Counted from the stretch's first letter, positions 1-9,179 are shown. The stretch is DNA of 37,989 nt from Acidimicrobiales bacterium (GCA_030740795.1 JASLWO010000031.1:1-37989); one strand, 5' to 3'. The notes: generated by a model from the sequence alone, not told the origin. Made by a program: numbers and translations.

Positions 1-337
1 GAGGGGGGCCATCATCGAAAACATGACCTAAATGGGCTCCGCAAGTTGCACACACAGCTTCCGTTCGGGTCATCCCATGTGATCTATCAACCACTCTCTT
101 GATAGATTTCGTTTGCAGAGCTTCGTAGAAACTTGGCCAACCCGTTCCAGAGTCAAATTTAGTAGCACTTGAAAAAAGTTGTGTGTGGCAAACGATGCAG
201 TGATATGTGCCTTCCGCCTTTGTATCCCAATAACAACCGGTAAAAGCTCGTTCCGTTCCTGCGTGCTGGGTGACATGAAACTGCTCATCTGAAAGTCTTT
301 TACGTATCTCAGATTGGCTTTCCTGCTCATTCGTCAT
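1..337 (-). CDS. msrB: Peptide-methionine (R)-S-oxide reductase MsrB, 3' end cut off by the window edge
   Basis: This partial gene reads leftward off the window. Its product begins [20 protein letters not shown] and repairs R-methionine sulfoxide in oxidised proteins in the cytoplasm. Visible family motifs are [17 protein letters not shown], which carries the first zinc CxxC pair, then [10 protein letters not shown], then a second pair [17 protein letters not shown]. These are the order and spacing of the MsrB fold and its structural zinc site. The catalytic cysteine lies in the missing C-terminal part (normally an RYCxN motif), so activity cannot be judged. The start at 337 matches the usual MsrB N-terminal length. 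The gene is divergent from recA, and its promoter must lie in 338-547. Confidence 0.92.
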   Translation of the reverse strand, partial: MTNEQESQSEIRKRLSDEQFHVTQHAGTERAFTGCYWDTKAEGTYHCIVCHTQLFSSATKFDSGTGWPSFYEALQTKSIKRVVDRSHGMTRTEAVCATCGAHLGHVFDDGPP

Positions 338-420
338 AAGTACTCCTAATTAAATCCATACGAATATAGAAACCAAACTAGGGGCTGAATGAAGGAAACA
401 CTGTTTTTTCCAACAAATCC

Positions 421-449
421 TTGACCGAACAAGCGTTCGTAATTACAAT
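421..449 (+). promoter_or_regulatory. recA promoter with a LexA (SOS) box in the spacer
   Basis: TTGACC at 421-426 and TACAAT at 444-449 are separated by exactly 17 bases and form a good sigma-70-type promoter about 100 bases before recA. The perfect palindrome GAAC-AAGC-GTTC (427-438), flanked as cGAAC...GTTCg, fills the spacer. It matches the LexA operator GAAC-N4-GTTC used by Actinobacteria and Bacillus. Bound LexA would block polymerase directly. The rest of 338-547 contains no gene that I can support. Confidence 0.88.
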
Positions 450-547
450 GATGTAATAATAAGTAAATGTCATACCCCCGACTTAGGGTTAGCAACGTAT
501 AGCCAGAGGCAATAAAAAGTTAAATCTCTAAAAAATAAGGTGAAAAA

Positions 548-1585
548 ATGGATAATGAAAAAGCATTAGGTCTAGCGCTAGATCAAATCACGAAACAATT
601 TGGTGAAGGCGCAGTAATGAAAATGGGTGAGAAGGCGACAATGAAAATAGAGTCGATCCCTACCGGAGCTTTAGCTCTTGACCTTGCTCTAGGTGTGGGT
701 GGTCTCCCACGAGGGCGAGTTACGGAGATATATGGGCCAGAATCCTCTGGAAAGTCAACATTGGCCACCCATGTAGTGGCGGAAGCTCAACGAAATGGTG
801 GGATTTGTGCGTACATTGATGCAGAGCACGCGATGGACCCCGTTTATGCGAAAGCTATTGGAGTCGATGTTGATGAACTTCTCATTTCTCAGCCAGATAC
901 TGGCGAACAAGCTTTGGAGATCGTAGATACACTCGTCCGCTCAGGAGCGATTGATGTCATTGTAATAGACTCGGTTGCTGCCCTTACCCCTCGGGTTGAA
1001 TTAGAAGGAGAAATGGGGCAAAGTCACGTAGGGCTGCAAGCTAGACTCATGTCCCAAGCCCTACGTAAACTAACGAGTAATTTAAACAAAACTAAAACTA
1101 TTTGTATTTTCATCAATCAACTTCGAGAGAAAATAGGAGTGATGTTTGGATCTCCTGAAACGACTCCTGGCGGACGAGCATTAAAATTCTACTCTTCTAT
1201 TCGTCTTGATATAAGAAGGATCGAATCTCTTAAGTCAGGTGTAGAGATAGTAGGGAACAGAACCCGAGTAAAGGTCGTTAAAAACAAATGCGCTCCTCCC
1301 TTTAGACAAGCTGAATTCGACATAATGTACGGTAAAGGGATCAGTAGAGAAGGTTCCCTGCTTGATACTGGCGTAGATATGGACATTGTCACAAAATCAG
1401 GTGCCTGGTACACCTATGAAGGTGAACAACTCGGACAGGGAAGAGAGAACGCAAAAGTTTTCCTAAGTGAAAATCCGGAAATTATGATGGAAATAGAAAA
1501 TAAGATATGGGCTATCGTAAATCCTGAAAACGAAAATGAAGATTTCGCTGAAGCGGATGATGAACCTATATCAATAGAAGAATAA
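548..1585 (+). CDS. recA: Recombinase RecA
   Basis: RecA is the strand-exchange ATPase of homologous recombination and the co-protease that triggers LexA self-cleavage. The 345-residue product is full length for the family. Walker A is GPESSGKS (residues 63-70), Walker B is [10 protein letters not shown] (near 138), and the L2 region with [19 protein letters not shown] is intact. The C-terminus is acidic ([14 protein letters not shown]), as is usual. An AAATAAGGTGA ribosome site precedes the ATG. A LexA box lies in the promoter at 421-449, so the gene should be SOS-induced. No recX follows, although recA-recX is the common actinobacterial pair. The next gene is miaB, 53 bases downstream. Confidence 0.98.
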   Translation: MDNEKALGLALDQITKQFGEGAVMKMGEKATMKIESIPTGALALDLALGVGGLPRGRVTEIYGPESSGKSTLATHVVAEAQRNGGICAYIDAEHAMDPVYAKAIGVDVDELLISQPDTGEQALEIVDTLVRSGAIDVIVIDSVAALTPRVELEGEMGQSHVGLQARLMSQALRKLTSNLNKTKTICIFINQLREKIGVMFGSPETTPGGRALKFYSSIRLDIRRIESLKSGVEIVGNRTRVKVVKNKCAPPFRQAEFDIMYGKGISREGSLLDTGVDMDIVTKSGAWYTYEGEQLGQGRENAKVFLSENPEIMMEIENKIWAIVNPENENEDFAEADDEPISIEE

Positions 1586-1607
1586 ATTCTCTATCTTCTT
1601 CAATTGT

Positions 1608-1629
1608 AGGTAGAGCATTTGCCTCTACC
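1608..1629 (+). other. Perfect hairpin between recA and miaB
   Basis: GGTAGAG (1609-1615) pairs with CTCTACC (1623-1629) around a 7-base loop. No T-run follows, so it is not a normal intrinsic terminator. It ends 9 bases before the miaB ATG, where no clear Shine-Dalgarno sequence is visible. It could be an attenuator, a processing site or a brake on miaB translation; which one is not decidable from sequence. Confidence 0.4.
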
Positions 1630-1638
1630 CTGTAGTTG

Positions 1639-3096
1639 ATGACGAAAAGATACACAATCCAAACTTTTGGGTGTCAAATGAATGAACATGACTCCGAAAA
1701 AATATCTGGACTCCTTGAAGATGCTGGCCTTCAACGTGTTACTCAGCCAGAATCAGCGGATGTGATAGTTGTAAATACTTGTTGCATCAGAGAGAATGCT
1801 GATAATAAATTTTATGGACATCTCGGAAATCTCAAAAACTTAAAGGAAGTTAACCCCTCACTAAAAATACTGGTTGGCGGGTGTCTCGCTCAGAAAGACC
1901 GAGAAATAATTCGTGATCGGGCAGATCACGTGGATGTCGTCTTCGGAACACATAATTTGGATCGGATAGTTAAACTTCTAGCTCAAAGTGAAAAAGGTCC
2001 AGTAGTAGAAATTATTGACGCTGTATCAAACGAATTTGATTCGTTCGGGAATGACCCACTTCCGACTCGTAGGGAAGTCTCATATGCGGCATGGTTGACA
2101 ATTCAAAGCGGATGTGACAATGCGTGTGCATTTTGTATTGTTCCTCAAGTTCGGGGTCCCGAAGTAAGTAAACCATTTGAGAATCTATTACAAGAAGCTA
2201 AGGATCTGGTGTCTGATGGAGTAGTTGAGATTACGCTTCTGGGCCAGAATGTAAACAGCTATGGTCGGGACCTGACGCTTAAACTCCGTTCACAGAATCC
2301 TAGCGCCATAGACAAAATTGTTGCCGGAACCGAATGGGCTTCTAGTAATAAGCGAAAACCCAGACCCCTCTTTGGAGATCTTCTTCGGGCTATAGGTGAA
2401 ATCCCCGACATTAGAAGAGTGCGTTACATAAGTCCTCATCCCAAAGATCTACGTGAAGAAGTAATGTATGCGATGGCAGAAACTGAAAGTGTTTGTGAGC
2501 ACCTTCATTTCCCACTTCAATCAGGAAGCGATCGAATCTTGTCAGCCATGCATCGAGGGTACACGGCAGAAAAATATTTACATAGACTTGAACAGGCGAG
2601 AGCGATAGTACCCGACCTTGCAGTAACAACAGACATAATTGTTGGCTTCCCAGGGGAGACTGAGGAAGATTTTGAAGAAACTCTTGCAATTGCGGCTCAA
2701 GCTGAGTTTGACAGTGCTTTCACTTTTGTTTTCTCTCCAAGACCAGGTACTGAAGCTGCAGATATGACTGATTCGTTTTGCGATCCAGAAGTTGTAATAG
2801 AGCGGTATGAACGGCTTAGAACCGTTACACAAAGATCCGGATTGGTAAAACATCAAGAGCGAATCGGAAAGGTAGAAAAAGTAATTATTGAGGGTCGGAG
2901 TAAAAAAGATCCAACGTTACTTTCGGGAAGAACGAGGCAAAATAAGTTACTCCATTTCTCAGCATCTGGACTGCTAGAAGGAACTCTAGCTCTTGCAAGG
3001 GCGACATCGGCCGCCCCAAATTACTTAATGGGTGAATTGATTGAAGTAGTAGAAAAGCCGCGAAGAAAAACCCGAATTCCCGTGGTAGCTGGGTGA
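1639..3096 (+). CDS. miaB: tRNA-2-methylthio-N6-dimethylallyladenosine synthase MiaB
   Basis: MiaB is a radical-SAM methylthiotransferase that converts i6A37 to ms2i6A37 in tRNAs reading UNN codons. The N-terminal domain has the three cluster cysteines at C12 (FGCQMNE), the NTCC pair at 48-49, and C82 (GGCLAQ). The radical-SAM motif CDNACAFC is at 159-166. The C-terminal TRAM region is present. The 485 residues include an extra hydrophilic stretch near residues 210-240, between the SYGRDL and LFGDLL segments. ATG 1639 is chosen over an in-frame TTG three bases earlier. The stop overlaps the GTG of miaA by four bases, so translation is coupled. MiaA makes the i6A substrate of MiaB. Confidence 0.96.
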   Translation: MTKRYTIQTFGCQMNEHDSEKISGLLEDAGLQRVTQPESADVIVVNTCCIRENADNKFYGHLGNLKNLKEVNPSLKILVGGCLAQKDREIIRDRADHVDVVFGTHNLDRIVKLLAQSEKGPVVEIIDAVSNEFDSFGNDPLPTRREVSYAAWLTIQSGCDNACAFCIVPQVRGPEVSKPFENLLQEAKDLVSDGVVEITLLGQNVNSYGRDLTLKLRSQNPSAIDKIVAGTEWASSNKRKPRPLFGDLLRAIGEIPDIRRVRYISPHPKDLREEVMYAMAETESVCEHLHFPLQSGSDRILSAMHRGYTAEKYLHRLEQARAIVPDLAVTTDIIVGFPGETEEDFEETLAIAAQAEFDSAFTFVFSPRPGTEAADMTDSFCDPEVVIERYERLRTVTQRSGLVKHQERIGKVEKVIIEGRSKKDPTLLSGRTRQNKLLHFSASGLLEGTLALARATSAAPNYLMGELIEVVEKPRRKTRIPVVAG

Positions 3097-4010
3097 GCGA
3101 AATCAGCATTTCTCCTTTTCTAGCTGTTGTTGGCACAACAGCGTCTGGGAAATCATCTGTAGCGATGGAATTGGCTAAAAGAGTTGAGAGACTAGAAATT
3201 ATTTCAGTTGATTCAATGCAAATATACCGAGGTATGGATGTGGGAACAGCAAAACCGACCAAGGAAGAATTAGATCTAGTCCCTCATCACATGATTGACA
3301 TTGTTGATCCAAGTGAAGAATATACGCTAAGCGAATTCCAAATGGAAGCACATAAAGCTCTAAAGGATGTCGAAGAAAGGTCTGCGAATCCGGTTTTGGT
3401 GGGAGGGACCGGACTCTATTTGCGAACAATCGTGGATGAATTGACAATCCCGGGGCAGTATCCGAAAGTGCGAAGCGAAATAGAAGCCGAACTAGATACA
3501 GCTAAATTGTATGCGAAACTAACTGACTTAGATCCTTTGGCAGCCTCCAGAATGGAAAAGAATAACCGTCGGCGAATTCTTAGAGCATTAGAGGTGACTG
3601 TGGGGAGTGGAAAAGAATTCTCAAGTTACGGACCTGGTCTTATAAAGTACCCAAAGACAAAATTTAAAATCTTCGGATTGAAATGGGTAAGGGATGCGAT
3701 AGATGAGAGAATTATCGATAGATACGAGTGGCAGCTAAATAACGGATTTTTTGCTGAAGTTGAACGTTTATTCAATAGCCCAGGTGGTATGTCACGAACC
3801 GCTTCGCAAGCATTAGGCTATAAGCACTTTTTTGAGCATTTGGAAGGAAAGACCAACTTTGAAGAAGCTCTGGAGAAAGCAGTTGTTGATACTAAGAAAT
3901 TTGCTCGAAAGCAAGAACGTTGGTTTCGTCGAGACCCGAGAATTCGTTGGATAGAGATTATGGAAGATCCTTTGGAAGCAATCCCAATTCTTATGGAAGA
4001 ATATAAATAA
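3093..4010 (+). CDS. miaA: tRNA dimethylallyltransferase MiaA
   Basis: MiaA transfers a dimethylallyl group to N6 of A37 in tRNA. The product has 305 residues. The P-loop is GTTASGKS (14-21), and the characteristic VDSMQIYRGMDVGTAKPT follows at 39-56. Later blocks are VGGTGLYLRTIVDEL and the C-terminal zone with KKFARKQERWFRRD. It starts with GTG inside the miaB stop (GTGA overlap), and its TAA overlaps the dapF ATG by one base. The two modification enzymes and dapF are therefore one translationally linked unit. Confidence 0.96.
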   Translation: MSEISISPFLAVVGTTASGKSSVAMELAKRVERLEIISVDSMQIYRGMDVGTAKPTKEELDLVPHHMIDIVDPSEEYTLSEFQMEAHKALKDVEERSANPVLVGGTGLYLRTIVDELTIPGQYPKVRSEIEAELDTAKLYAKLTDLDPLAASRMEKNNRRRILRALEVTVGSGKEFSSYGPGLIKYPKTKFKIFGLKWVRDAIDERIIDRYEWQLNNGFFAEVERLFNSPGGMSRTASQALGYKHFFEHLEGKTNFEEALEKAVVDTKKFARKQERWFRRDPRIRWIEIMEDPLEAIPILMEEYK

Positions 4011-4813
4011 TGCATTTCGTAAAGTATCACGGGCTAGAGAATGAATTTTTAATAGCTATTGTTGCAAAAACTCCCGAGAAACCATCGGAACTTGCTAAAC
4101 AGTTATGCGATACTGAAACGGGTTTAGGAGCGGATGGTTTAATTTTTGGCGTAGAACACGTGGATGAAAGTATAGATAGTCAAATGATACTTTTTAACGC
4201 TGATGGTAGCCGTGCTGAAATATCAGGAAATGGAATCAGGTGTTTAGCACATGAGATCTTCTCCAGCGGAAAAGTTCCGAACTCATTGGATATATTAACC
4301 GATGCAGGAATCCGACAAGCTGTTCTTGTAGATAAGGCTGATGAGATAGCTCTTATTCAAGTGAATATGGGTTTTGTTAAATTCGGTCCAGAAGTGAAAT
4401 TTGCTGATTTAGAGGTTCAGTCTGACTTTGCAATTACTAAAGCCGGGACTGTTGATGTTGGGAACCCTCATATTGTTCTTCAAGTTAGTGATCTGGATCC
4501 TGTCAATATCGCAGATTTTGGATCACGAATTGAAGCTGCATGGGGAAGTGGAGTAAACGTTCATGTTATGGAGATAAATACCAGAAACAGGATCTCTTTT
4601 TTGACTTGGGAGCGAGGAGTAGGGGTTACAGCTGCTTGCGGGAGTGGAGCTATAGCATCAGCTTCAATTGCTTACCACTGGGGCCTCATAGATAGGGAAA
4701 TTGTGGTTGCCATGGCTGGTGGAGAAGGACACGTTTCCATAAAGAACAATGGAATTTTCCTTACAGGAGAATCGGTTCGGGTTAGTAGCCATGAGGTTCC
4801 AACTAGTGGTTGA
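4010..4813 (+). CDS. dapF: Diaminopimelate epimerase DapF
   Basis: DapF interconverts LL- and meso-diaminopimelate, the last step before meso-DAP enters peptidoglycan or lysine. The 267-residue protein has the two catalytic cysteines in their usual settings: C78 in GNGIRCLA and C210 in AACGSGA. The N-terminal block reads KYHGLENEF, where most family members have K-HGLGN-F. DapC- and DapE-type enzymes are encoded a few kilobases downstream, so three steps of the succinylase DAP route are grouped here. The gene overlaps miaA by one base, and the following hflX starts inside it. Confidence 0.95.
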   Translation: MHFVKYHGLENEFLIAIVAKTPEKPSELAKQLCDTETGLGADGLIFGVEHVDESIDSQMILFNADGSRAEISGNGIRCLAHEIFSSGKVPNSLDILTDAGIRQAVLVDKADEIALIQVNMGFVKFGPEVKFADLEVQSDFAITKAGTVDVGNPHIVLQVSDLDPVNIADFGSRIEAAWGSGVNVHVMEINTRNRISFLTWERGVGVTAACGSGAIASASIAYHWGLIDREIVVAMAGGEGHVSIKNNGIFLTGESVRVSSHEVPTSG

Positions 4814-6161
4814 TGCACAACCAAAAGGTCAAACAACTACCCATCGAGGTGGTTTTGGTCACCTTGGTGGGGAAGAACGAGGATTTATAGACCGTTCATT
4901 CCGCGAGCGAATAATTCTTGTGGGCGTTGCTAGCGAGACTAACAAAGGACAACCTATTGATAGCCAAATGGATGAATTACAACAATTAGTCTCAACGGCA
5001 GGCGCTGATGTAGTACATAGAGTTATCCAAAAAAAAACTGCTCCAGATAGTGCAACGTATATAGGGCGTGGTAAAGCTGAAGAGATTTACGGCATGGCCG
5101 AGGATCTTGATGTTGACACTGTCGTTTTTAATGAGGAATTAAGCCCAGCTCAACAATTTAACCTTGAAAAAATCTTTAAACGTTCTGCTATTGACAGAAC
5201 AGCGGTCATACTTGACATTTTTGCTCAGAATGCCAGTACCCCAGAAGGGAAATCACAAGTTGAACTTGCTCAACTGCAATATTTATTACCACGACTCCGA
5301 GGACGTGGAGGAACGTTGAGTCAACAAGCTGGTGGAATCGGTACTAGGGGTCCCGGCGAGACCAGACTAGAAATAGACCGTCGTCGTCTGGTTAGAAGGA
5401 TTCACAAGTTACAGAAACAATTAGTAGATATCAGTTCGACAAGAGCGAATCAATCAAAACGTCGACGAAAATCCGTCAATCAATCAATCGCAATCGTGGG
5501 CTATACCAACGCAGGGAAATCAACTCTTTTAAACTATTTGACTGGTGCGCCAGGAGACGCGTTCGTAGCAAATAGGCTATTCGCTACTTTGGATCCATTG
5601 ACAAGAAAGATGCAGCTACCCGGAGGAGAAAAAATCTTTATCAGCGACACTGTCGGTTTCGTTAGAAATCTTCCACATCACCTAGTAGAAGCGTTTAAAA
5701 CAACACTTGATGTAGTCATAGACGCAGATTTATTAATTCACGTAGTTGACGGTAGCAAAGTAAGGACAGGTAAGGATATATCTGTCGTCAGGTCAGTATT
5801 GGGAGATATAGGCGCAAACAATATTCCTGAAATCGTCGTCTTCAACAAGTCAGACCGAGCGAGTCTTTCAAGCCACATGATTGACCACCCTAATTCTGTA
5901 TGTGTATCCGCAAAAACCGGGGAAGGGATCGAAAAAATGATGGCAAAAATAAGTGAACTCCTTCGATCGCAGTTAAGCGTGTATGAACTGCTAATCCCCC
6001 TTTCTAGGGGAGATCTTATAGCTCAGGTCCACCGAGAGGCACAGGTTTTGGTAGAAGATGTCCAAGAGGAGAATTTAGTTATGAGGGTGCGACTAGATGC
6101 ATTTGCCTATGAGCGACTTAAGAGTTACATAAGAGGTGAAAAGTTATATGACTCCCTTTGA
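4791..6161 (+). CDS. hflX: Ribosome-associated GTPase HflX
   Basis: HflX binds the large ribosomal subunit and splits stalled ribosomes under stress. The N-terminal HflX domain contains GRGKAEEIY and the glycine-rich linker with GGIGTRGPGETRLEIDRR. The G domain shows G1 GYTNAGKST (near residue 237), G3 DTVGFVRNLP, G4 NKSD and G5 SAKTGEG. The start is uncertain: ATG 4791 and GTG 4806 both overlap the end of dapF, and GTG 4806 has a GAGG at a suitable distance. I list ATG 4791 (456 residues). The stop overlaps the next gene by 14 bases. Confidence 0.94.
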   Translation: MRFQLVVDAQPKGQTTTHRGGFGHLGGEERGFIDRSFRERIILVGVASETNKGQPIDSQMDELQQLVSTAGADVVHRVIQKKTAPDSATYIGRGKAEEIYGMAEDLDVDTVVFNEELSPAQQFNLEKIFKRSAIDRTAVILDIFAQNASTPEGKSQVELAQLQYLLPRLRGRGGTLSQQAGGIGTRGPGETRLEIDRRRLVRRIHKLQKQLVDISSTRANQSKRRRKSVNQSIAIVGYTNAGKSTLLNYLTGAPGDAFVANRLFATLDPLTRKMQLPGGEKIFISDTVGFVRNLPHHLVEAFKTTLDVVIDADLLIHVVDGSKVRTGKDISVVRSVLGDIGANNIPEIVVFNKSDRASLSSHMIDHPNSVCVSAKTGEGIEKMMAKISELLRSQLSVYELLIPLSRGDLIAQVHREAQVLVEDVQEENLVMRVRLDAFAYERLKSYIRGEKLYDSL

Positions 6162-7263
6162 ATTGCCCCCTTATCCGTACGACTTATTGGATCGTTTCCG
6201 AGAACTAGCAGGGAACCATCAGGGTGGAGTAATAGATCTGTCAGTAGGAACGCCATGTGACCCACCTCCAGCTGCTGTTGTTGAGGCACTCTCCAAATCT
6301 GGATCCGAGAGGGGATATCCCAAGTCAATAGGTTCAACTGATTACCTTGAAGCGTGTTCTGAATGGCTGCAAAGACGTTTTGGGGTTGAAATCCCTGTAG
6401 ATGAAGCTCTTGCTGGGTGTATCGGAACTAAAGAACTCGTCGCTTCGACACCAAGCGATCTTCGTCTAGCTAACCCGGAAAAAGATACTGTTTTGTTCCC
6501 TTCTATTAGTTACCCGTCTTACGCAATGGGCGCGCAACTTGCCGGATGCCGAGCAGTACCTATCCCGGTTGATAGTGATTTAAAGATAAATTTAGAACAG
6601 GTAAGTGACGATGATGCTAATAGGGCACTAATGATCTGGATAAACTCCCCCTGCAATCCCACCGGAGTTTTAGAAGACCTAACTGCAGTAGCAAAATGGG
6701 GGAGAGATCGAAACATTCCAGTCTTTAGCGATGAGTGCTACACGGAATTTACTTGGAAAGGGGAACCTCAAACGATTCTTAACGAAGGATTGAAAGGAGT
6801 TGTAGCGGTCCATTCTTTATCAAAGAGGTCCAACCTAGCTGGCTTACGGGCTGGATTTTTTGCAGGTGACCCTGCCATAGTTCATTGGTTGCGTGAAATT
6901 CGAAAGCACGGAGGGAAAATGATCCCTGGTCCTGTACAGTCAGCAGCCGTTCATGCCTTTCGCGATGATGGTCACGTTGCCGATCAGAGAGCCCTGTATA
7001 AGGAACGACTTGAATTTCTGAAATTGTGTTTTCGGGAGTTGGGTTTTTCCGTTTCGTTGCCTGAAGGAACTTTTTATCTATGGATTCACTCTCAAGAGCG
7101 TGACTGTTGGGAAGTGGTTGAATCACTAGCGGCTGAAGTCGGAGTGCTAGTAACTCCCGGAACTTTTTTTGGTAAGTCGTGCGAAAATTTCATTAGAGTC
7201 GCTGCCGTGCAAGAAATGTCAAAGTTAACACTACTTAAGGAAAGAATTAGCAAGCTTTCATAG
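6148..7263 (+). CDS. dapC: Succinyldiaminopimelate aminotransferase-like PLP enzyme (DapC type)
   Basis: This is a fold-type I aminotransferase of 371 residues. The pyridoxal lysine is K226 in SLSKRSNLAGLRAGF. INSPCNPTG and FSDECYTEF are the other cofactor-contacting blocks. The opening MTPFELPPYPYDLL and the position between dapF and dapE match the actinobacterial succinyl-DAP aminotransferase. It would turn N-succinyl-2-amino-6-ketopimelate into N-succinyl-LL-DAP. ATG 6148 is preferred to the in-frame GTG at 6136 because AGAGGTGA lies 8 bases before it. The exact substrate is inferred from context. Confidence 0.85.
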   Translation: MTPFELPPYPYDLLDRFRELAGNHQGGVIDLSVGTPCDPPPAAVVEALSKSGSERGYPKSIGSTDYLEACSEWLQRRFGVEIPVDEALAGCIGTKELVASTPSDLRLANPEKDTVLFPSISYPSYAMGAQLAGCRAVPIPVDSDLKINLEQVSDDDANRALMIWINSPCNPTGVLEDLTAVAKWGRDRNIPVFSDECYTEFTWKGEPQTILNEGLKGVVAVHSLSKRSNLAGLRAGFFAGDPAIVHWLREIRKHGGKMIPGPVQSAAVHAFRDDGHVADQRALYKERLEFLKLCFRELGFSVSLPEGTFYLWIHSQERDCWEVVESLAAEVGVLVTPGTFFGKSCENFIRVAAVQEMSKLTLLKERISKLS

Positions 7264-7288
7264 CCTAAAAGCAAGTATTGTTATAACC

Positions 7289-8374
7289 ATGGACAACAGT
7301 GACATAAAAACTCCTAACGTATTTGACTTAGCACACGAGCTGGTTTCTATTCCATCTGAAAGTTTCCAAGAACAGGAAATAGTCGCCTATCTCGAAAACC
7401 GTCTTTCTGCTGTCCCGTGGCTTGAGACGACGAGAATCGGAGATAATCTTATAGCCCAATCACACGGTGCAAAGGATTTGAGAGTGCTTCTAGGAGGCCA
7501 TACTGATACTGTGCCCCCGCAAGGAAACGCACAAGCCAAAGTTGTAGATGATGTCCTTTGGGGAGTTGGTTCTGCGGATATGAAAGGTGGGGTTGCTGTC
7601 ATGTTGTCGCTGGCAGAGACTCTTTCCGAAACAGCAGTAGATGTATCGTATGTCTTTTATGCACGAGAAGAAGTTGCTCATGAGAACAATGGTCTTTTGG
7701 AAATAGACTCTCAACGGCCAGAACTATTAAACGCGGACTTAGCAATTCTAGGAGAACCGACGTCAGGGAATATAGAAGCAGGATGCCAGGGGACAATGCG
7801 ATTTGTTCTTGAACTAACAGGAGAAAGAGCGCATACAGCTCGTCCGTGGATGGGAAGAAATGCCATTCACCGGCTACACGGTGTCCTGCGCGCAATAGAT
7901 GAATACGAGCCTAGAAAGCCAATGCTAGAGGGATGTGAGTACTGCGAAGCTATTCAGGTCGTAAAGGTTAATGGTGGAGTGGCAGGGAATGTCATTCCCG
8001 ACCTGAGCACATTGACTATCAATCATCGAGTGGCTCCGGATAGGGACCTTCTGCGCGCCGAAACTGAAATACGATCCTTCCTAGAACCATATATGGAGGA
8101 GGGGGATCAACTCACCTTGGTTGATGCAGCTCCACCAGCAAAGCCTGGCCTCTCCAATCCCATGCTCGCATCAATGATTAGGAATCATGACCTTGAAGTA
8201 AAAGCTAAACTCGGTTGGACGGATGTAGCTTTTTTCGATCAGCGTAATATCCCAGCCGTTAATTTTGGACCTGGAGATGCATCATTGGCACACACGAAAA
8301 ATGAACGAGTTGAAAGAACATCCATTGAGGGTTGCTTTGAAGCTCTCAAGCAAATGATCACATTAGGGGTTTAG
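7289..8374 (+). CDS. dapE: Succinyl-diaminopimelate desuccinylase DapE
   Basis: DapE is an M20-family dizinc amidohydrolase that frees LL-diaminopimelate from its succinyl derivative, which DapF then epimerises. The 361 residues include H71 in GGHTDTVP, the bridging D97 in GSADMKGG, the E127-E128 pair in AREEVAHE, and a late histidine in SLAHTKNE. The dimerisation-domain block ERAHTARPWMGRNAIH is present. Only 25 bases separate it from dapC, with no good Shine-Dalgarno visible. Its last four bases overlap the end of lexA, which is transcribed toward it. Confidence 0.92.
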   Translation: MDNSDIKTPNVFDLAHELVSIPSESFQEQEIVAYLENRLSAVPWLETTRIGDNLIAQSHGAKDLRVLLGGHTDTVPPQGNAQAKVVDDVLWGVGSADMKGGVAVMLSLAETLSETAVDVSYVFYAREEVAHENNGLLEIDSQRPELLNADLAILGEPTSGNIEAGCQGTMRFVLELTGERAHTARPWMGRNAIHRLHGVLRAIDEYEPRKPMLEGCEYCEAIQVVKVNGGVAGNVIPDLSTLTINHRVAPDRDLLRAETEIRSFLEPYMEEGDQLTLVDAAPPAKPGLSNPMLASMIRNHDLEVKAKLGWTDVAFFDQRNIPAVNFGPGDASLAHTKNERVERTSIEGCFEALKQMITLGV

Positions 8375-9003
8375 AGCTTTCGGAGAACTGTGACCACTTT
8401 CCCGTAGATGCTTACTTCGTCAGCGGGGAATATCATTGGTTCCATTGAAGAATTGGCAGGGGAGAGGACTATTTGATCCCCGTCTCGTGAAAAAACTTTA
8501 ATGGTTCCTTCATCGTTTGGAATTCCGGCCACGACGATGTCGCCACCAACAGCAGAATTCTCTTTTTTGGCAACAACGAAATCCCCATCAAATATTCCCA
8601 TTTCAATCATGGAGTCCCCGCGTACTCGCAACATGAATAGATCTCCTTCTCCTGTTAAATCTGAAGGGAGGGGCATAACTTCTTCAATGTTTTCTGCAGC
8701 TAGAACTCCAGTTCCGGCAGCGACATCTCCTACAAGAGGGACATGGGTTACTGGACGCCTGTCAATGATTGCCCCTGAGCCTGCATCCCAATGAACCTCA
8801 ATGGCACGAGGTTTGGTTGGGTCTCGGCGGATAAATCCTCTTTCTTGGAGGGTGCCAAGATGAGTGTGGACGGTTGCTGGCGAATTCAACCCAACTGCCT
8901 GACCTATTTCTCGGACAGTCGGTGGAAAGCCATTCTCTCGAATAGTTTTGTCTATGAAAGCAAGTATCGAACGCTGGCGCTCGCTTATATCAGTATTTGT
9001 CAT
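8371..9003 (-). CDS. lexA: SOS repressor LexA
   Basis: LexA represses DNA-damage genes and cleaves itself when RecA filaments form. The 210-residue protein has a winged-helix N-terminus (SERQRSILAFIDKTIRENGF, then a recognition helix around NSPATVHTHL). The cleavage site is A96-G97 in DVAAGTG. The S24-type catalytic pair is S131 (RGDSMIEMG) and K169 (EGTIKVF). ATG 9003 has GGAGAG at a good distance; a longer frame upstream starts inside the operators and is not used. Four LexA boxes lie just upstream, so the gene is autoregulated. Confidence 0.96.
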   Translation of the reverse strand: MTNTDISERQRSILAFIDKTIRENGFPPTVREIGQAVGLNSPATVHTHLGTLQERGFIRRDPTKPRAIEVHWDAGSGAIIDRRPVTHVPLVGDVAAGTGVLAAENIEEVMPLPSDLTGEGDLFMLRVRGDSMIEMGIFDGDFVVAKKENSAVGGDIVVAGIPNDEGTIKVFSRDGDQIVLSPANSSMEPMIFPADEVSIYGKVVTVLRKL

Positions 9004-9052
9004 ATCTCTCTCCAGTAGGGAAATAGCGAAAATTAAATTACATGGTTGTAAC

Positions 9053-9117
9053 CGAACACATGTTCGTATATAGTAGAACATGTGTTCGCAGAACTAATGT
9101 TCGCCGAACAATTGTTC
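9053..9117. promoter_or_regulatory. Four tandem LexA operators between lexA and the LysM gene
   Basis: Four perfect GAAC-N4-GTTC palindromes lie within 65 bases: 9054-9065 (spacer ACAT), 9076-9087 (ATGT), 9091-9102 (TAAT) and 9106-9117 (AATT). Start-to-start spacings are 22, 15 and 15 bases. They sit between the divergent lexA and LysM genes and should control both. The same motif is present in the recA promoter. Confidence 0.93.
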
Positions 9118-9179
9118 GGTGTCAAGGCTTTGCAAGAAAAAACAATAAAAATGTCCTACCAGTTTGGGAGTATAAGTAC

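Noticed and set aside
70-330. Minus-strand frame of 86 codons at the left edge
   Set aside because: It is in a different frame from the clear MsrB homolog over the same bases.
8501-9018. Two plus-strand frames (97 and 75 codons) antisense to lexA
   Set aside because: They lie fully within lexA, encode serine/proline-rich low-information sequence and have no ribosome sites.
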